Assembly (NCBI GenBank): GCA_019775845.1
Contig: JADQAV010000007.1
Location: forward strand, 620,390-684,389
DNA: 64,000 nt
From: Myrmaecium sp. VS I D KN 1
Taxonomy: Eukaryota > Ascomycota > Dothideomycetes > Valsariales > Valsariaceae
Direction of reading: 5' to 3'
The notes under the pieces were generated by a model that did no database searches, was not told the DNA's origin, and saw only the letters and a program-made list of their open reading frames with translations. Shown piece by piece: positions 10,003-20,633 of the stretch. Position 1 is the first letter of the stretch; the number at the start of each line of letters is the position of its first letter. Both the position numbers and the translations under genes were made by a program.

Positions 10003-11762
10003 TCACCGCAGAATCGCCACGACGAGCGCGGACGCGAGCATACACGTCCACACACCGAAGGCCAAGCAACTAGAAAGCGGTCCCGGAGCTGCTCGACTTC
10101 CATCCGCCGTCGCCGCTGTCGCCGTCGCCATCGCTGTCTCCGTCACGACCACCGTCCGCGTCCGTCTCGAGTGAGTGTCCGTCGCCGTGGGCTCGGTCTG
10201 GACCTCCGTGCCCAAACTGCTTCCCAACAAAGGCACATCCGGCGTCGCCGTGGTTTTAGAGGAGAGCGTCCGGATGGTGGTCGTCGACGTCGTCGTTTTC
10301 GTCTCCGTCTTGACTTTCGTGCTGCTGCTGCGGATCGTGGTCGTGGTGGTGGTGGTCGTCGTCGGTTGAGGGATGTACGCGCTCGAGCTGGCGAGGCAGG
10401 GGCCGGAGCGGCAGCCGGGGCCGCAGTACCACGCGTTGCTGCCGCAGAGCAGGTCGTCGCTGCAGCATTGGCCGGGTTGGCAGTAGAACGGGTCGGTGGC
10501 GGAGCCGCAGCGGGGCTGGTCGGCGGCGATGGCGATGTTGGTGAGGTTCAGGTCGAGGGCTGCTGGGTCTAGGGGCGGTGCTGATGCGTGGGTTGTGAGG
10601 GGTAGGGTGGAGAGGAGGAGGAGCAGTGGGATTGCGCGGGAGAGGTTGCTGGGGAGCAGGGCGAGAGACATGGCGGAGATGGTGAGGGCCCAGAGAAGGG
10701 TGAAGGGGATGGCGAGCTTGGTGCTGGTGCCTGCAGAGGAAGCGGTGGTGGTGGCGGTAGGAGGCCGCACGATGATTGTGGTGGGAAGTTGGGAGAGAGT
10801 GATCGTGAGAACCTGCGCGGACTCGCCTGGCGTCTGCTCGGCGGCGGTGATGGTGGTGAGCGGTCGGGCGGACATGGAGGACAGGCTTACGCTGTCGAAG
10901 GTGGTGATAGGCATGCTGTCGTTCGCTCCCGCCATCGGGGCGTCGTTGCAGCAGGGGCTGGTGGTGGTCTCTGTACTCGGTGTCGGCGACGCGTTGATTG
11001 ATATGGCGCTTCCTCCATCTGTCTCCTGCGAACCGATCGCACTCGCTGTGGTTGGGTTCGTCGATGATGTCGAGGTGCTGGGAGACGGTGATGAGGTGTA
11101 CAGTGACATCCACGCAAGCGAATGGAAAGTCTCTGACTGTGATGAGGATGAGGATGATGATACTTCCGTGGTAGGTTTCGATGCGTCTAGAGTCATCCAC
11201 GCAAGAGACTTGTATGTTTCTGTCCGTGGCTCCGATGTAGAAGATGCCGTGAGGGTCGATGAAGGCAGGACAGAATCAACCACTGTTTGGACCGTGATCA
11301 TCGTGACCGTTACCATTGGCTGCGCCTCTGGAGCAAGCATCTCTTCAGCTTCGTTAGCCTTCAAGTTCCAGGATCACCAGGTTTAGGGACGTTCGAATAT
11401 GGTCACTTACTTGTTTTCACGGAGTCATCATCCTTCGTAGACTCAAGACATGCTACGAATTCCTGTCAGCTCGCGTTCAGCACCTGTTCAAGCGGGAAAT
11501 ACTTACTCATGCTAACAGACACTCCATCCGGTGACGATGCTTCGAGCAGATCCGGTGCGCTCGGGTTCGCATGCACCGCGCCAAGAGTAGCAGAGCTGGC
11601 CGTCCTCGGCCCATCGTGCATCAGAAATGCTGAGGGAGTGCTGGGCAAGCTGGAGCCTAGATCTTGACGAGCCTCTTTCAGCAAATCTGGCAAGGATGTC
11701 AGGGCTTGGGAGGCGGAGAGGCCAGCCCACACGCCGCAAAGAATCGCGTGCAGGAGCAGCAT
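10003..11762 (-). CDS. Ser/Thr-rich secreted protein with hevein-like Cys module
   Basis: Modelled with exons 11762-11507, 11452-11411 and 11348-10003 (547 residues). The start gives a signal peptide (MLLLHAILCGVWAGLSASQA). Residues about 140-360 are Ser/Thr-rich and contain a duplicated SLAWM motif (147-151 and 175-179). Residues about 379-416 carry eight cysteines spaced C-x8-C-x4-CC-x5-C-x6-C-x3-C-x4-C, close to the chitin-binding type-1 (hevein) pattern. The C-terminus ends in a hydrophobic segment without a charged tail, suggesting a GPI signal. It is probably a cell-wall protein that could bind chitin. Oddly, a second hydrophobic block sits just before the Cys module. An in-frame ATG at 10671 would give a separate 222-residue protein with its own signal peptide, so two genes instead of one are possible. 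Confidence 0.6.
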
Positions 11763-13129
11763 GGCAAGAGTTTGTTCTTATCTCCTTGGTTGCAAGCGCG
11801 ATTGTTCGTTGAAAGCCGACGCGTTTTTCCAGTGGAATCGCGCGCGCAAGTGGGCTTGACCGCTTTAATGTCCGCTCTGGAGTTAGCGATGGCACCTAAT
11901 CTACGCGCTGGATTGGGAATATCATACAAAGAGCGAAGATGATGGCAGTCCTCGGCTTGTAGAGTGCTGTTCTGCAAGACGCGCCAAATACGTGGATTTG
12001 AATGTACAAACGGTGGATGTAGTGGACTCGAAAGTTCTGCGAGCAGTAGCGGCTCTTATACCCATGGGGGGCAGTGTTTTCGAGTCACATATTGCCTTAG
12101 TGCATTCGGCCGCTCCGGTTTTGTCCCCAGTACCAGTAACCGGAAGTTCAAGCTCCCTGTTATTGGTCCAAACGGTTGCTTGTGAATGGAAAATGTGAAG
12201 GATAGACCGCAACTTTGCGATATCGGAAGTCACCTGCTCCTGTTTAGCAACGTTTTTGTTGGTCGTCCTAGTAAGTTCAGGACTGGAGAGTCAAGTTTCA
12301 CGTACTAGGAATAGCGGTGTATGCTTCGTCGAAGCATTGTACGGCTTCCGTGGCTTCGCGAGGCGATGACTCAATGAGGCAGTATCTGTGCATCATAAAG
12401 GGTCACTGGCAGTCTTTATACCAAAGCAGCATTCTTCAATGCTATCTCTCTGATGTAAAGACTGCTCCGGACTCCTCATCATGTCTTGCTGCCTTCGCAC
12501 CCCAGCCCATATCCCTCCTCAGAGAAGTCACTGCTCTTGACGCACCATGCAAGTGATGATGCATTCCAGCGAGGCGACTCCCAGAATCATAGGGACCAAT
12601 CTGGCAGATGTCTCCTGTTAACGGGCGTCACGAGCACCGCCATCGTCAAGGACTCTTTCAGTAACCAGCACGCAACAGTGAGACGCAGGGGTTCTTTCAA
12701 ATTCGACAGCTAGCGCCCAAAGAAACGCTGTAGCCGTGGACATCTGAAAGAATCCCCAAGGCCGAGGGGGGAAGAGAGATAGAACCAAGTGCAAGCTGTT
12801 TCAATAGGATTAGAAGTGAATCGATGTGAAAACAAACACAACTTTGGCGATTGACATTGGAAGTGGTGTTTCTAGTATTTAGTATACTAAAAGGAAAGCC
12901 CATTGATGGGAGCTCTTTTATGAAGAGATGAAAGCGTAGCAGAATCAAGCAAGTCAATCGGGTCATCACAGCTCCGATCCGATGTGTAACTTGGCACCCT
13001 GTCCTTAGATGAGGACATTTCCACAGTGGTGAAGCATCATGCACGTAACAAATCAACCGAAAACATTCACCCGGTCTCCCTCTGAAGGCCATATGCACAA
13101 TCGCCTCTCCCTCCGCATACCCATAAAAT
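11763..13129. other. Intergenic, no gene recognised
   Basis: Upstream region of the hevein-like gene and 3' flank of the carboxylesterase gene. I saw no convincing coding frame, RNA gene or repeat in these 1.4 kb. Confidence 0.5.
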
Positions 13130-15111
13130 CTACAGGGCAACCAAACCCTCCAGACCCCAGTGCTTCCACACCTCACACCTCGCGCCCCGTCCCCCTTCCC
13201 ACGCCCAACCATCCACCAGGTCCCAGGCAATGTCGGCCCCTTGCCCGCTGGGGACCTGAATCCCTGCCTCCATCGTCACATCCCCGGTCAGCGTCTGATT
13301 CAGATCCAACATCTTCCACCCAGCCCCTCCCTCCGCCGGGGGCGGTACATCGAAAAACTCCGGCCAATTGACCCCCGCCGCCTCAGCCCCCTCCGCCGTG
13401 CTCCCAGACCTCACCACGCTCGCCCACACCCCCCGGAACGCCTTCACAAACGCCTCGCCCTGCGTCGTAGCGGGCGGTCCGAATATCGCCGACACATCGT
13501 CCGCGTGAAAGGCCAGCGGGATCGAGTACTGGTATTTCCAGCTCTTTCTCTTCTTGCCCCCTATCGTCCTCTCCCCATTGTCTGCGAACGCTTGCGCGAG
13601 CCAGTAGCTCGGGCAGATGAAAGTCGCCTCGGCATACGCGTTAAACGCGCGCTGCTGGTGTCCCGTCGCGACGAGCGAGACGTTGACCGCCGTCGCGGGG
13701 CCGGTGCCGGATGTGGCGTACTTGGGCGCGTCTGGGTCGTCGGGAGTGGCCATGCCCGGATACAGGGCCAGGATGGCTGCTGGATCGAGGCCGGGGAAGA
13801 GGGCGGCGAAGTAAGCAGTTAGGGACGCTTCTGTGGTTATATTCCTGGGCACGAAGTAGGTGCCTTCGTTGGCGTTGTTCTGAATTGGATCGCAGATTAG
13901 TTAATGTGGATTATCAGATGAAGGAGAAGCAGGGGTGAGGGGGAGCTTACGCCTGTGAGCAGGCGACGCCCGTTAACTTTCCCACTGGCAAGCTGGCGGC
14001 TCGGGCGGTCACGGATGAGGGTGCCATCGGTGACTGGCAGAAAGGCCCAGCTGCCGTAGAAACCGGCAGCGGAGACATTGGAGGAGGCGTACTGCAAAGT
14101 GAGTGTGTCTGCAGCGACAAGGCAGTCGAAGACTGAAGGGTTGGCAGGGTCCAAGCAGCCAGAGGCGTCGGCAAAAGATCGATATTTTTCAGTCGGGATG
14201 GAATCGTTGTAGTTGTGTTGTGGGGGGAGATACGGTGAGGACGCAATTGCCTTACGTCTCGATTAGTACGGAAGTGATCGATGGTAGTTGAGACGTACAT
14301 TTGTGAATAAGGACTCTCCAAGGGTCCCGCCATACGCCATAGTCTGCAGCATGACCGCGCCAGCACCCGCCGACTCACCGGAGAGGGTGACAGCGGATGC
14401 ATTTCCGCCGAACAAGTGAATAAACTTCTGCACCCATTGTAGAGCGAAATTCTGATCGAGAATTCCGGCATTTACGGCCCCTTTCTCGAGAACCTCGGCA
14501 GAAGACAAGAATTCAAATGCGCCGAGCTGACGGATAACGTCAGAAAATCCGGAAAATCCCCATGACTTTCAGACAACTAGCAGACCATAGCAAAAAGATA
14601 TTTCGCACTTACCCGATAGTTAAAGGTCACGCCCACAAACCCTCCCCCGCTACCGCTAATCAAAGCATCTATCGCATAGTCCGCGCTGCTGCCTGTCCCA
14701 TACCCGCCACCGTGGATCCACACCAGCACCGGCAACAGCTCTCCGACCTCCTCGCCAAGCTGGGGCGTGAACACATTCAGGAACAAACAATCCTCGTCGC
14801 CCGGGACGAACACGTCCGGGAGCGGCCAGCGGGTTCTGAGGACATTGGGAGCCGAAGGCAGAGGCGTCAATGACGGCGGAGCGATCAGCCGGGGGATCTT
14901 GAGGCGGCTGCCAGCGTAGGGACCCGGTGGGTGGAGCGGCATAGCGGATTCCTTTGAAGATATTGATGTTGGTGGTCGTGTTGAGGGTGCCGCGGTAGAC
15001 GGAGTAGCCTAGGTCGACGATTGGGGCGTCATCGAGTTCGGGAGGTTGCGGCAAGGCAACTGCAGTGATAGCCAAGGCGAGAAAGGAGAGAAGTATCTGA
15101 CGGGGGAACAT
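13130..15111 (-). CDS. Secreted type-B carboxylesterase/lipase with apparent frameshift
   Basis: Four exons: 15111-14613, 14526-14299, 14250-13951 and 13879-13130. Residues 1-19 are a signal peptide. Family marks in order: FKGIRYAAPPTGSLRW, FGSQCPQ, EDCLFLNVF, VLVWIHGGGYGTG (oxyanion hole), GILDQNFALQWVQKFIHLFGG and GESAGAGAV with the nucleophile near residue 218. All three introns have good sites; the second has a TACTAAT branch. Exon lengths sum to 1777, one base too many: FGSQCPQ and EDCLFLNVF are in different frames, so a one-base insertion (or two-base loss) lies around 14800-14840, and no intron fits there. Full length would be about 591 residues, normal for the family. It is either a recent pseudogene or a sequence error. 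The rest of the frame is intact, which argues against old decay. Confidence 0.8.
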
Positions 15112-15667
15112 GCTGGTGATTGTACCCGATATATCAAGAAGGACCAGGCTGAGAGAGTGGACTGTAGGACAATGCCAGCGAGCGTTATCGGAAAAGAGGA
15201 GAAAGAGAGAAGCATATGGACAACATGAGGGCACTATTTATGCTCAACATACATCCTCGCACCATCGTCAGGTCTGCCGACTGCATCTCCATGGAGTCAC
15301 ACAAATGACCTGGGGGAGTTGCACAGGAGCGGAGATGCTGCTCGACTGCGGGGATCAGACCGAGGGGATTGGCGGGTGATCATCCCCGGGAGATAGGATG
15401 CGGGGTGTCGCAGATCTCCCTTCCGTTTCGAGGACGAAGCTATACAAACTTGCTTATCGTCACGTACTCTATGATTGTCAATGGTGTTGAGGTTGAGTGG
15501 GGATGGGAATGTGGCTGGTGAAGGGGCGTGTGCGGGGAAGCTTAACTCCTAACGCCGATCAGCGATGGCATCACTCACCTCCACGCCTTTTTAACCCCCG
15601 CGGAAGCTCCAACGCCTGTCAATATACCCCTGAGGAGCAGAGAAAGACCGAATTCGCATACCTAAAG
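15112..15667. promoter_or_regulatory. Shared divergent promoter region
   Basis: These 556 bases separate the start of the carboxylesterase (minus) from that of the SDR (plus). A TATA-like word on the minus strand (GAGCATAAATAG, about 15233-15244) lies about 125 bases upstream of the esterase ATG. Divergent pairs of this spacing are often co-regulated in fungi; that is inference. Confidence 0.4.
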
Positions 15668-16630
15668 ATGCCTCCTCTAGCATCCCTTCCCAGCGCCCTC
15701 ATCACCGGAGCCGCCTCCGGGATCGGCCTCGCCATCGCCCGTCGCTGCGCAGGCTATGGCATGGCACTGCTGCTCGTGGACCGTGAAGCCCACAAGCTGG
15801 AGGAAGCGAAGAAGGCGCTCTCGTCCCAAGCCAAAAGCGTCAGCACATTCGCCATGGACGTCGCCAACGTCTCACAATGGGCCGATCTGAAGCAGGAAGC
15901 CGACAAGGTCTTCGCCGGGCCTCCCGCCGCCCTCTTCCTTAATGCCGGCACCACGGCCAAAGGCACCTGGGGCGACGCCGACTACTTCACCAAGGTACGC
16001 ACAGCAGGACGCCGTTCGAAGTTGCTGAAGACCCTCATGTAGCTAACCACCCTCCCAGATCCTGAACACCAACCTCAACGGGGTGCTCCACGGGCTGAAC
16101 ACCTTCGTCCCCAGCATGCGCGACGCCGGCGCCCCGGCCGCCATCGTGCTCACCGGCAGCAAGCAGGGAATCACCAACCCGCCCGGCAACCCGGCGTACA
16201 ACGCGTCCAAAGCAGCCGTCCGCACTTTAGCTGAGCACCTAAGCTGGGATCTCAAGGACACGCCGGTGGCGGTGCACCTTTTGGTGCCAGGCTGGACGTT
16301 CACGGGCATGGTATGTGCGAAAGAGACACAGCCTCGCGGAACACGCTGAGCAGCTTGCTAACACAACAGCCATAGACCGGCGGCGGTACCGTGACCGAGA
16401 AGCCCGCCGGCGCGTGGGCGCCGGAGCAAGTGGTCGAGTATATGGAGCGGAAGATGGAGGTGGGCACGTTCTACATCGTCTGCCCGGACAACGACGTGGA
16501 CGAGGCGACGGACAAGAAGCGCGTGCTGTGGACGGCGGGGGACGTAGTATATGAGCGACCACCACTGAGCCGGTGGCGGGAGGGGTATCAGGAGGAGTTT
16601 GCGGAATTCGTGAGGAAGACGAATGTATAG
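15668..16630 (+). CDS. Short-chain dehydrogenase/reductase (SDR)
   Basis: Three exons: 15668-15994, 16059-16310 and 16376-16630, all phase 0, give 277 residues. TGAASGIG at residues 13-20 is the NAD(P)-binding motif. NAG at 92-94 is the structural motif. Ser143, Tyr156 and Lys160 (in GSKQG and YNASK) are the catalytic residues of classical SDRs. Introns of 64 and 65 bases have GTACGC/CAG and GTATGT/TAG ends with CTAAC branches. There is no targeting signal. The Asp38 after the second strand (LLVDRE) hints at NAD preference. It converges on the 3-beta-HSD-type gene, only about 90 bases downstream. Substrate unknown. Confidence 0.9.
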
Positions 16631-16719
16631 CAGAACTCGTCGTGATCTGTAGAGTGTAATAGGTTGCATCGGTACACCAGAGAAGCCTATGATGTCCGAG
16701 GGAGAGATAGAGCACCCGA

Positions 16720-18132
16720 TCACTCCCCCTTCCCCTTCTCCTTCTCCGCCTTCTCCACCCTCCGCCGCCAATCCCGCACCGCCCACGCAATCCCCTCCTC
16801 CACCCCAACCGCCCTCTCATACCCCAACACCCGCCTGGCCGCCGTCGGATCCGTCCAGGCGACCGCTACCGCATCGCCCACGCTCCCGCGACTCAGCGCG
16901 CCCTCGCTCTCACCACCGCGCGCCCAGCCCCATACCTCAGCCGCCAGGCCGGCCGCCCAGGCGAGCGGACGCGGCACCCGGACGGTGAAGGGGGGCACGT
17001 GGCCCATGGCCTTCCAGATGGCGAGGCAGAAGTCGCGGAAGTAGAGGGGCTCGGCGTTGGAGATGAAGAAGGCGCGGCCAGCGCCGGCGGGAGCGCCGGC
17101 GGGAGCGCTGTCATCGTCGGAGGAGGAAGAGGAGGAGGACTCCGTCCGGCCGCCGCCAACGCCCGGGCTGCCCTCGACGCGGAGCAGGTGCTCGGCGGCG
17201 CGGAGGACGGCGCGGGCAGCGCTGGCGAGCGGCAGGAAGTCATACAGGTTATTCCCATCCCCGATGACGAAGGGTGTCTCGCCCCGCTCAACCATGCGGC
17301 AGAGCGGCGGCACGATTGTGTGAGCGGCCTGGCCAAGGGGCGCGGGACCGAAGATGGTCGACGGCCGCAGCGACAGCGTCCGCATCGCTCCGCCCGGCAC
17401 CGGCGCCGGTACTTCATCGTACGCCAGCAGGATGGACTCGGCCAGCGCCTTGCTCTCGCCGTACACGAGCCGGGGGCCCCCGCCCACGCCGCAGCCGCCG
17501 TAAAACCGCTTCCCCTGCCGACCACCGCGGCGCTCCACCTCCGCCCACCAATCCACCTCCCCACCCTCCGCCAGTCCAGGCCAGCAGATCGACTGGCCGC
17601 CCACATCCTCCTCTCTGACCCCGCGCCACTCCCGCCCCAACTCATCCGAGACAACACAAACGCTCCCGACGCCCACAAGCGCGGCCACCGTCCCGCTCGC
17701 CGCCGCCGCCCGCGCCACCGTCGCCGTGCCCCCGACGTTGACCCCCATCACCGCCTCCCAGTCGCGTCCGTCGTACCGCGCCCCGCCCTGGGGCACCCGC
17801 CCGGCCGCGTGGATCACCAGGTCCGGCTGGGCGACCGCCAGCGCGCGCTGCACGGCCGCGAAGTCGCGCACGTCCGCTTGCAGGAAGGGTACGCTGGAGG
17901 GGTCCCAGGGGGCCGGTTCCTGGGGCGTGCCGTCGTGGGAGAGGTCCTCGTAGTCTGAGTCTGGGGCCAGGGGGTGCAGGTCCAGTGCCCAGAGGTGCCA
18001 GGTGGGGTAGGCGTCGTGGAAGGCGCGGAGGATGGCCGGGCCTAGGAAGCCGGAGGCGCCGGTGAGGAGGACGGTGTGAGGTGGTGACGATGGTGGTGGC
18101 GATGGTGGTGGTAGTTGAGTGGACGATGACAT
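16720..18132 (-). CDS. 3-beta-HSD/NAD-dependent epimerase-type dehydrogenase
   Basis: Intronless, 470 residues. TGASGFLG at 24-31 is the dinucleotide-binding motif of extended SDRs. YGESK at 224-228 is the Tyr-Lys pair, followed by the typical LRPSTIFGP and GDGNNLYDFL stretches of the 3-beta-hydroxysteroid dehydrogenase / sterol C4-decarboxylase (Erg26-like) group. The family oxidises 3-hydroxyl groups of sterols or related lipids using NAD. Two low-complexity inserts (proline-rich N-terminus; a serine/aspartate run before APAGAPAGA) are unlike Erg26, so I take it as an Erg26-like paralogue, not as the sterol-pathway enzyme itself. A membrane association through hydrophobic stretches near residue 400 is possible. 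Confidence 0.85.
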   Translation of the reverse strand: MSSSTQLPPPSPPPSSPPHTVLLTGASGFLGPAILRAFHDAYPTWHLWALDLHPLAPDSDYEDLSHDGTPQEPAPWDPSSVPFLQADVRDFAAVQRALAVAQPDLVIHAAGRVPQGGARYDGRDWEAVMGVNVGGTATVARAAAASGTVAALVGVGSVCVVSDELGREWRGVREEDVGGQSICWPGLAEGGEVDWWAEVERRGGRQGKRFYGGCGVGGGPRLVYGESKALAESILLAYDEVPAPVPGGAMRTLSLRPSTIFGPAPLGQAAHTIVPPLCRMVERGETPFVIGDGNNLYDFLPLASAARAVLRAAEHLLRVEGSPGVGGGRTESSSSSSSDDDSAPAGAPAGAGRAFFISNAEPLYFRDFCLAIWKAMGHVPPFTVRVPRPLAWAAGLAAEVWGWARGGESEGALSRGSVGDAVAVAWTDPTAARRVLGYERAVGVEEGIAWAVRDWRRRVEKAEKEKGKGE

Positions 18133-19471
18133 TGTTTTTCTTGTCTTTCTGTGGCTTCCCTCGCGATATTCGCAAGAGATGATGCCGATTCACGCCTCTT
18201 CGGAGTAAACAGAGAGGAACGTGCAAGGAAGCCCGACCGAACGAAGGAGGAGAAGTGACGACAAAAGTCGGAGTGAAGCAGATACAGAAAATGGAGTAAG
18301 CAGACGGCAAAAGTGGAACAGAGAGGAAGAGATGCAGAAGAGGAGAGATGCAATCAAAAACAGCGTGCTCGCGCAATCACACAGTACTACACTCCCACCT
18401 CCCTACCTACCTACCTCCAAAACCCCAGTCGGTTCCCTCGGATCGCGGCGGAGAAAACGGGTGCAGAAGAGACAATCCCCCTTGGCAGACGGACCTTCGA
18501 TGACGCTTACCTGGTACCCTTGCTCGTACATATGATGTACTTACCTGCGTATAAAAGACGTCCATACATACAGATACCCGCTACTTAGTGATGAGAAGAA
18601 GGGAACGACACCTACATAGTGCTCCTTCATGATGTTTACTATACTTACCTCATCGTGTGTCCCCCCAGAGAAAGAAAAGAAAAGAAATTGAAAAGCAAAA
18701 TCAATGACGCCATGACCCTCTTCTGCTCTCCTCCTCCTCCCGCTCTTCCTCGGGCATCACGTTCTACTCTTGCTGCCGCTTCCATGGATTAAAGGGGTTG
18801 CCCCCTTCAGTATTCATCCCAGTGAGTGAGCTACCTATTGACCAAGTGGTCACCTCACCACCTCACTCAGCCCTTCGGTCGGTCGGTCGGTCGGCTGCCG
18901 GTCGCCGGTCACCGGCCAATACCGGACCGATCGCCGAACCGGTCGCCAAGATAAGGCGGATGAGCGAAAATAAGGTACGCTTTACGCAAAACCGAGAAAT
19001 CAACTGGAAGAAAGAAGGCATCAAGATATTATAGAATCTGTATTTATGCATTCGTATTTGCATATCTAAAGAGCCAGAAGAAAGGAAGCAGGAAGGAAGA
19101 AAAGGCGAAACCCTTCCCCCCTCCCTTCCCCTCCCTTCGGCCCGAGGTATTTGTTTTCGGTTCGAGAGGAAAAAAGATAAGAGAAATATTCATCATGTCA
19201 CTTTCATCATGCCACCGTGGACAAAGAAAATTAAAGGGAAAAAAAATCATCATGCCCCCATGCAAAACAACCACAATTTTTTGCACGCACCACCATCAAC
19301 CTCGTAAAAACAACTCCTTGCCGTCCATGCCTTCAAGCCAATGGACAGCTTCCTCTGGTGGGGCGGATTGATATCATACGTAATCTCTCTTCTCTCTCAC
19401 GCTCTCACATCTCCGTTCAAGAACCCCAAACCAACGACGTCGTCACTCGGTCAGGTCGGTGCGGTGCGCAC
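18133..19471. other. Intergenic with GGTC repeats
   Basis: Upstream region of the 3-beta-HSD gene and 3' flank of the aldolase gene. At 18877-18950 there is a run of GGTC units followed by CCGGTC/CCGATC-rich sequence, and near 18400-18418 a short CTAC repeat. No gene recognised. Confidence 0.5.
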
Positions 19472-19570
19472 TTACAACTGGCCGGCAACGTTGAAGTCGG
19501 CGAGCGCCTCCTCGACACGGGCGCGCATGGTCTCCTCACCCTTGCGCACCCAGACACGGGGGTCGTACTT

Positions 19571-19603
<33 letters not shown>

Positions 19604-20633
19604 GCCGACCTGGCTGCGGAGGTACTCGATGTTGTTGACCATGTAGTCGCGGATGCCGGTGGTGTAGGCCCACTGCATGTCGGTGTCCATGTTGACCTTG
19701 ACGACACCGTGGGAGATGGCCTCGAGGTACTCGCTCTTCTCGGAGCCGGAACCACCGTGGAAGACGAAGAAGACGGGCTTGTCCTCCTTGGCCTTGATCT
19801 GCTCCTTGACGTACTGCTGGTGCTTGCCGAGAAGCTCGGGGTGGAGCTTGACGTTGCCGGGCTTGTACACACCGTGCACGTTACCGAAACCGGCGGCGAT
19901 GGAGAAGTAGGGGGAGATGGCGGAGAGGGTCTTGTAGATCTCGTAGATGTCCTCGGGCTGGGTGTAGAGGGAGTTGTTGTCAACGTCCTCGTTGTTGACG
20001 CCGTCCTCCTCACCACCGGTGATACCGATCTCCATCTCGAGCCACTGCTTCATCGGGGCGGCGCGCTTGAGGTACTTGGCGGTGGTGTCGATGTTGTACT
20101 TGACGTCTTCCTCGGACAGGTCGATCATGTGGGAGGAGAAGAGGGGGGTGCCGGTCTTCTTGAAGAAGTCCTCGTCGGCCTCGAACATGCCATCCAACCA
20201 GGGCAGCAGCTTCTTGGCGCAGTGGTCGGTGTGCATGACGACGGGGATGCCGTAGGCGGGCGCGATGGAGCGGATGTAGTGGGCGGCAGCGATGGCACCG
20301 GCGACGGAAGCCTCCTGCTTCTCAGCGGAGTTGGGAAGGCCCTTGCCGGCGAAGTTGGCGGCGCCACCCTGGGAAACCTGGAGGATGATGGGAGACTTCT
20401 TGTTGCGGGCGGCCTCGAGGGCGGCGATGGCGACGGAGGAGGAGGTGACGTTGATGGCTGGAGGGGAGAAGTGTTAGCAATTACTACGGTCCGTGAAGAG
20501 GATCAATGGCTGATGAGGGTGAGCTCGTACCGGGAATGGCGAACTTGTGCTCCTTGGCGTACTGGAACAGGTTCAGGACGTCATCGCCGTAGATGACACC
20601 GGCCTTGGTCTTGAGAACGTCGAGAGCACCCAT
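19472..20633 (-). CDS. FBA1: Fructose-bisphosphate aldolase, class II
   Basis: Two exons, 20633-20531 and 20457-19472, encode 362 residues, the usual fungal length. The protein cleaves fructose-1,6-bisphosphate to glyceraldehyde-3-phosphate and dihydroxyacetone phosphate in cytosolic glycolysis and gluconeogenesis, using Zn2+. Seen directly: MGALDVLKTKAGVIYGDDV at the start, VMHTDHCAKKLLPW with a zinc-ligand histidine, GNVHGVYKPGNVKL, and VFHGGSGS followed by KVNMDTDMQWAY. The intron (73 bases, GTACGA donor, GCTAAC branch, CAG acceptor) interrupts codon 35. Codon use is strongly biased to C-ending codons, as expected for a highly expressed gene. Confidence 0.97.

Noticed and set aside
12697-13230. 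177-residue minus-strand frame next to the carboxylesterase
   Set aside because: It overlaps the real last exon in another frame and has no family-like sequence.
19358-20596. 412-residue open frame antisense to the aldolase gene
   Set aside because: Val/Gly/Leu-rich shadow caused by strong codon bias.
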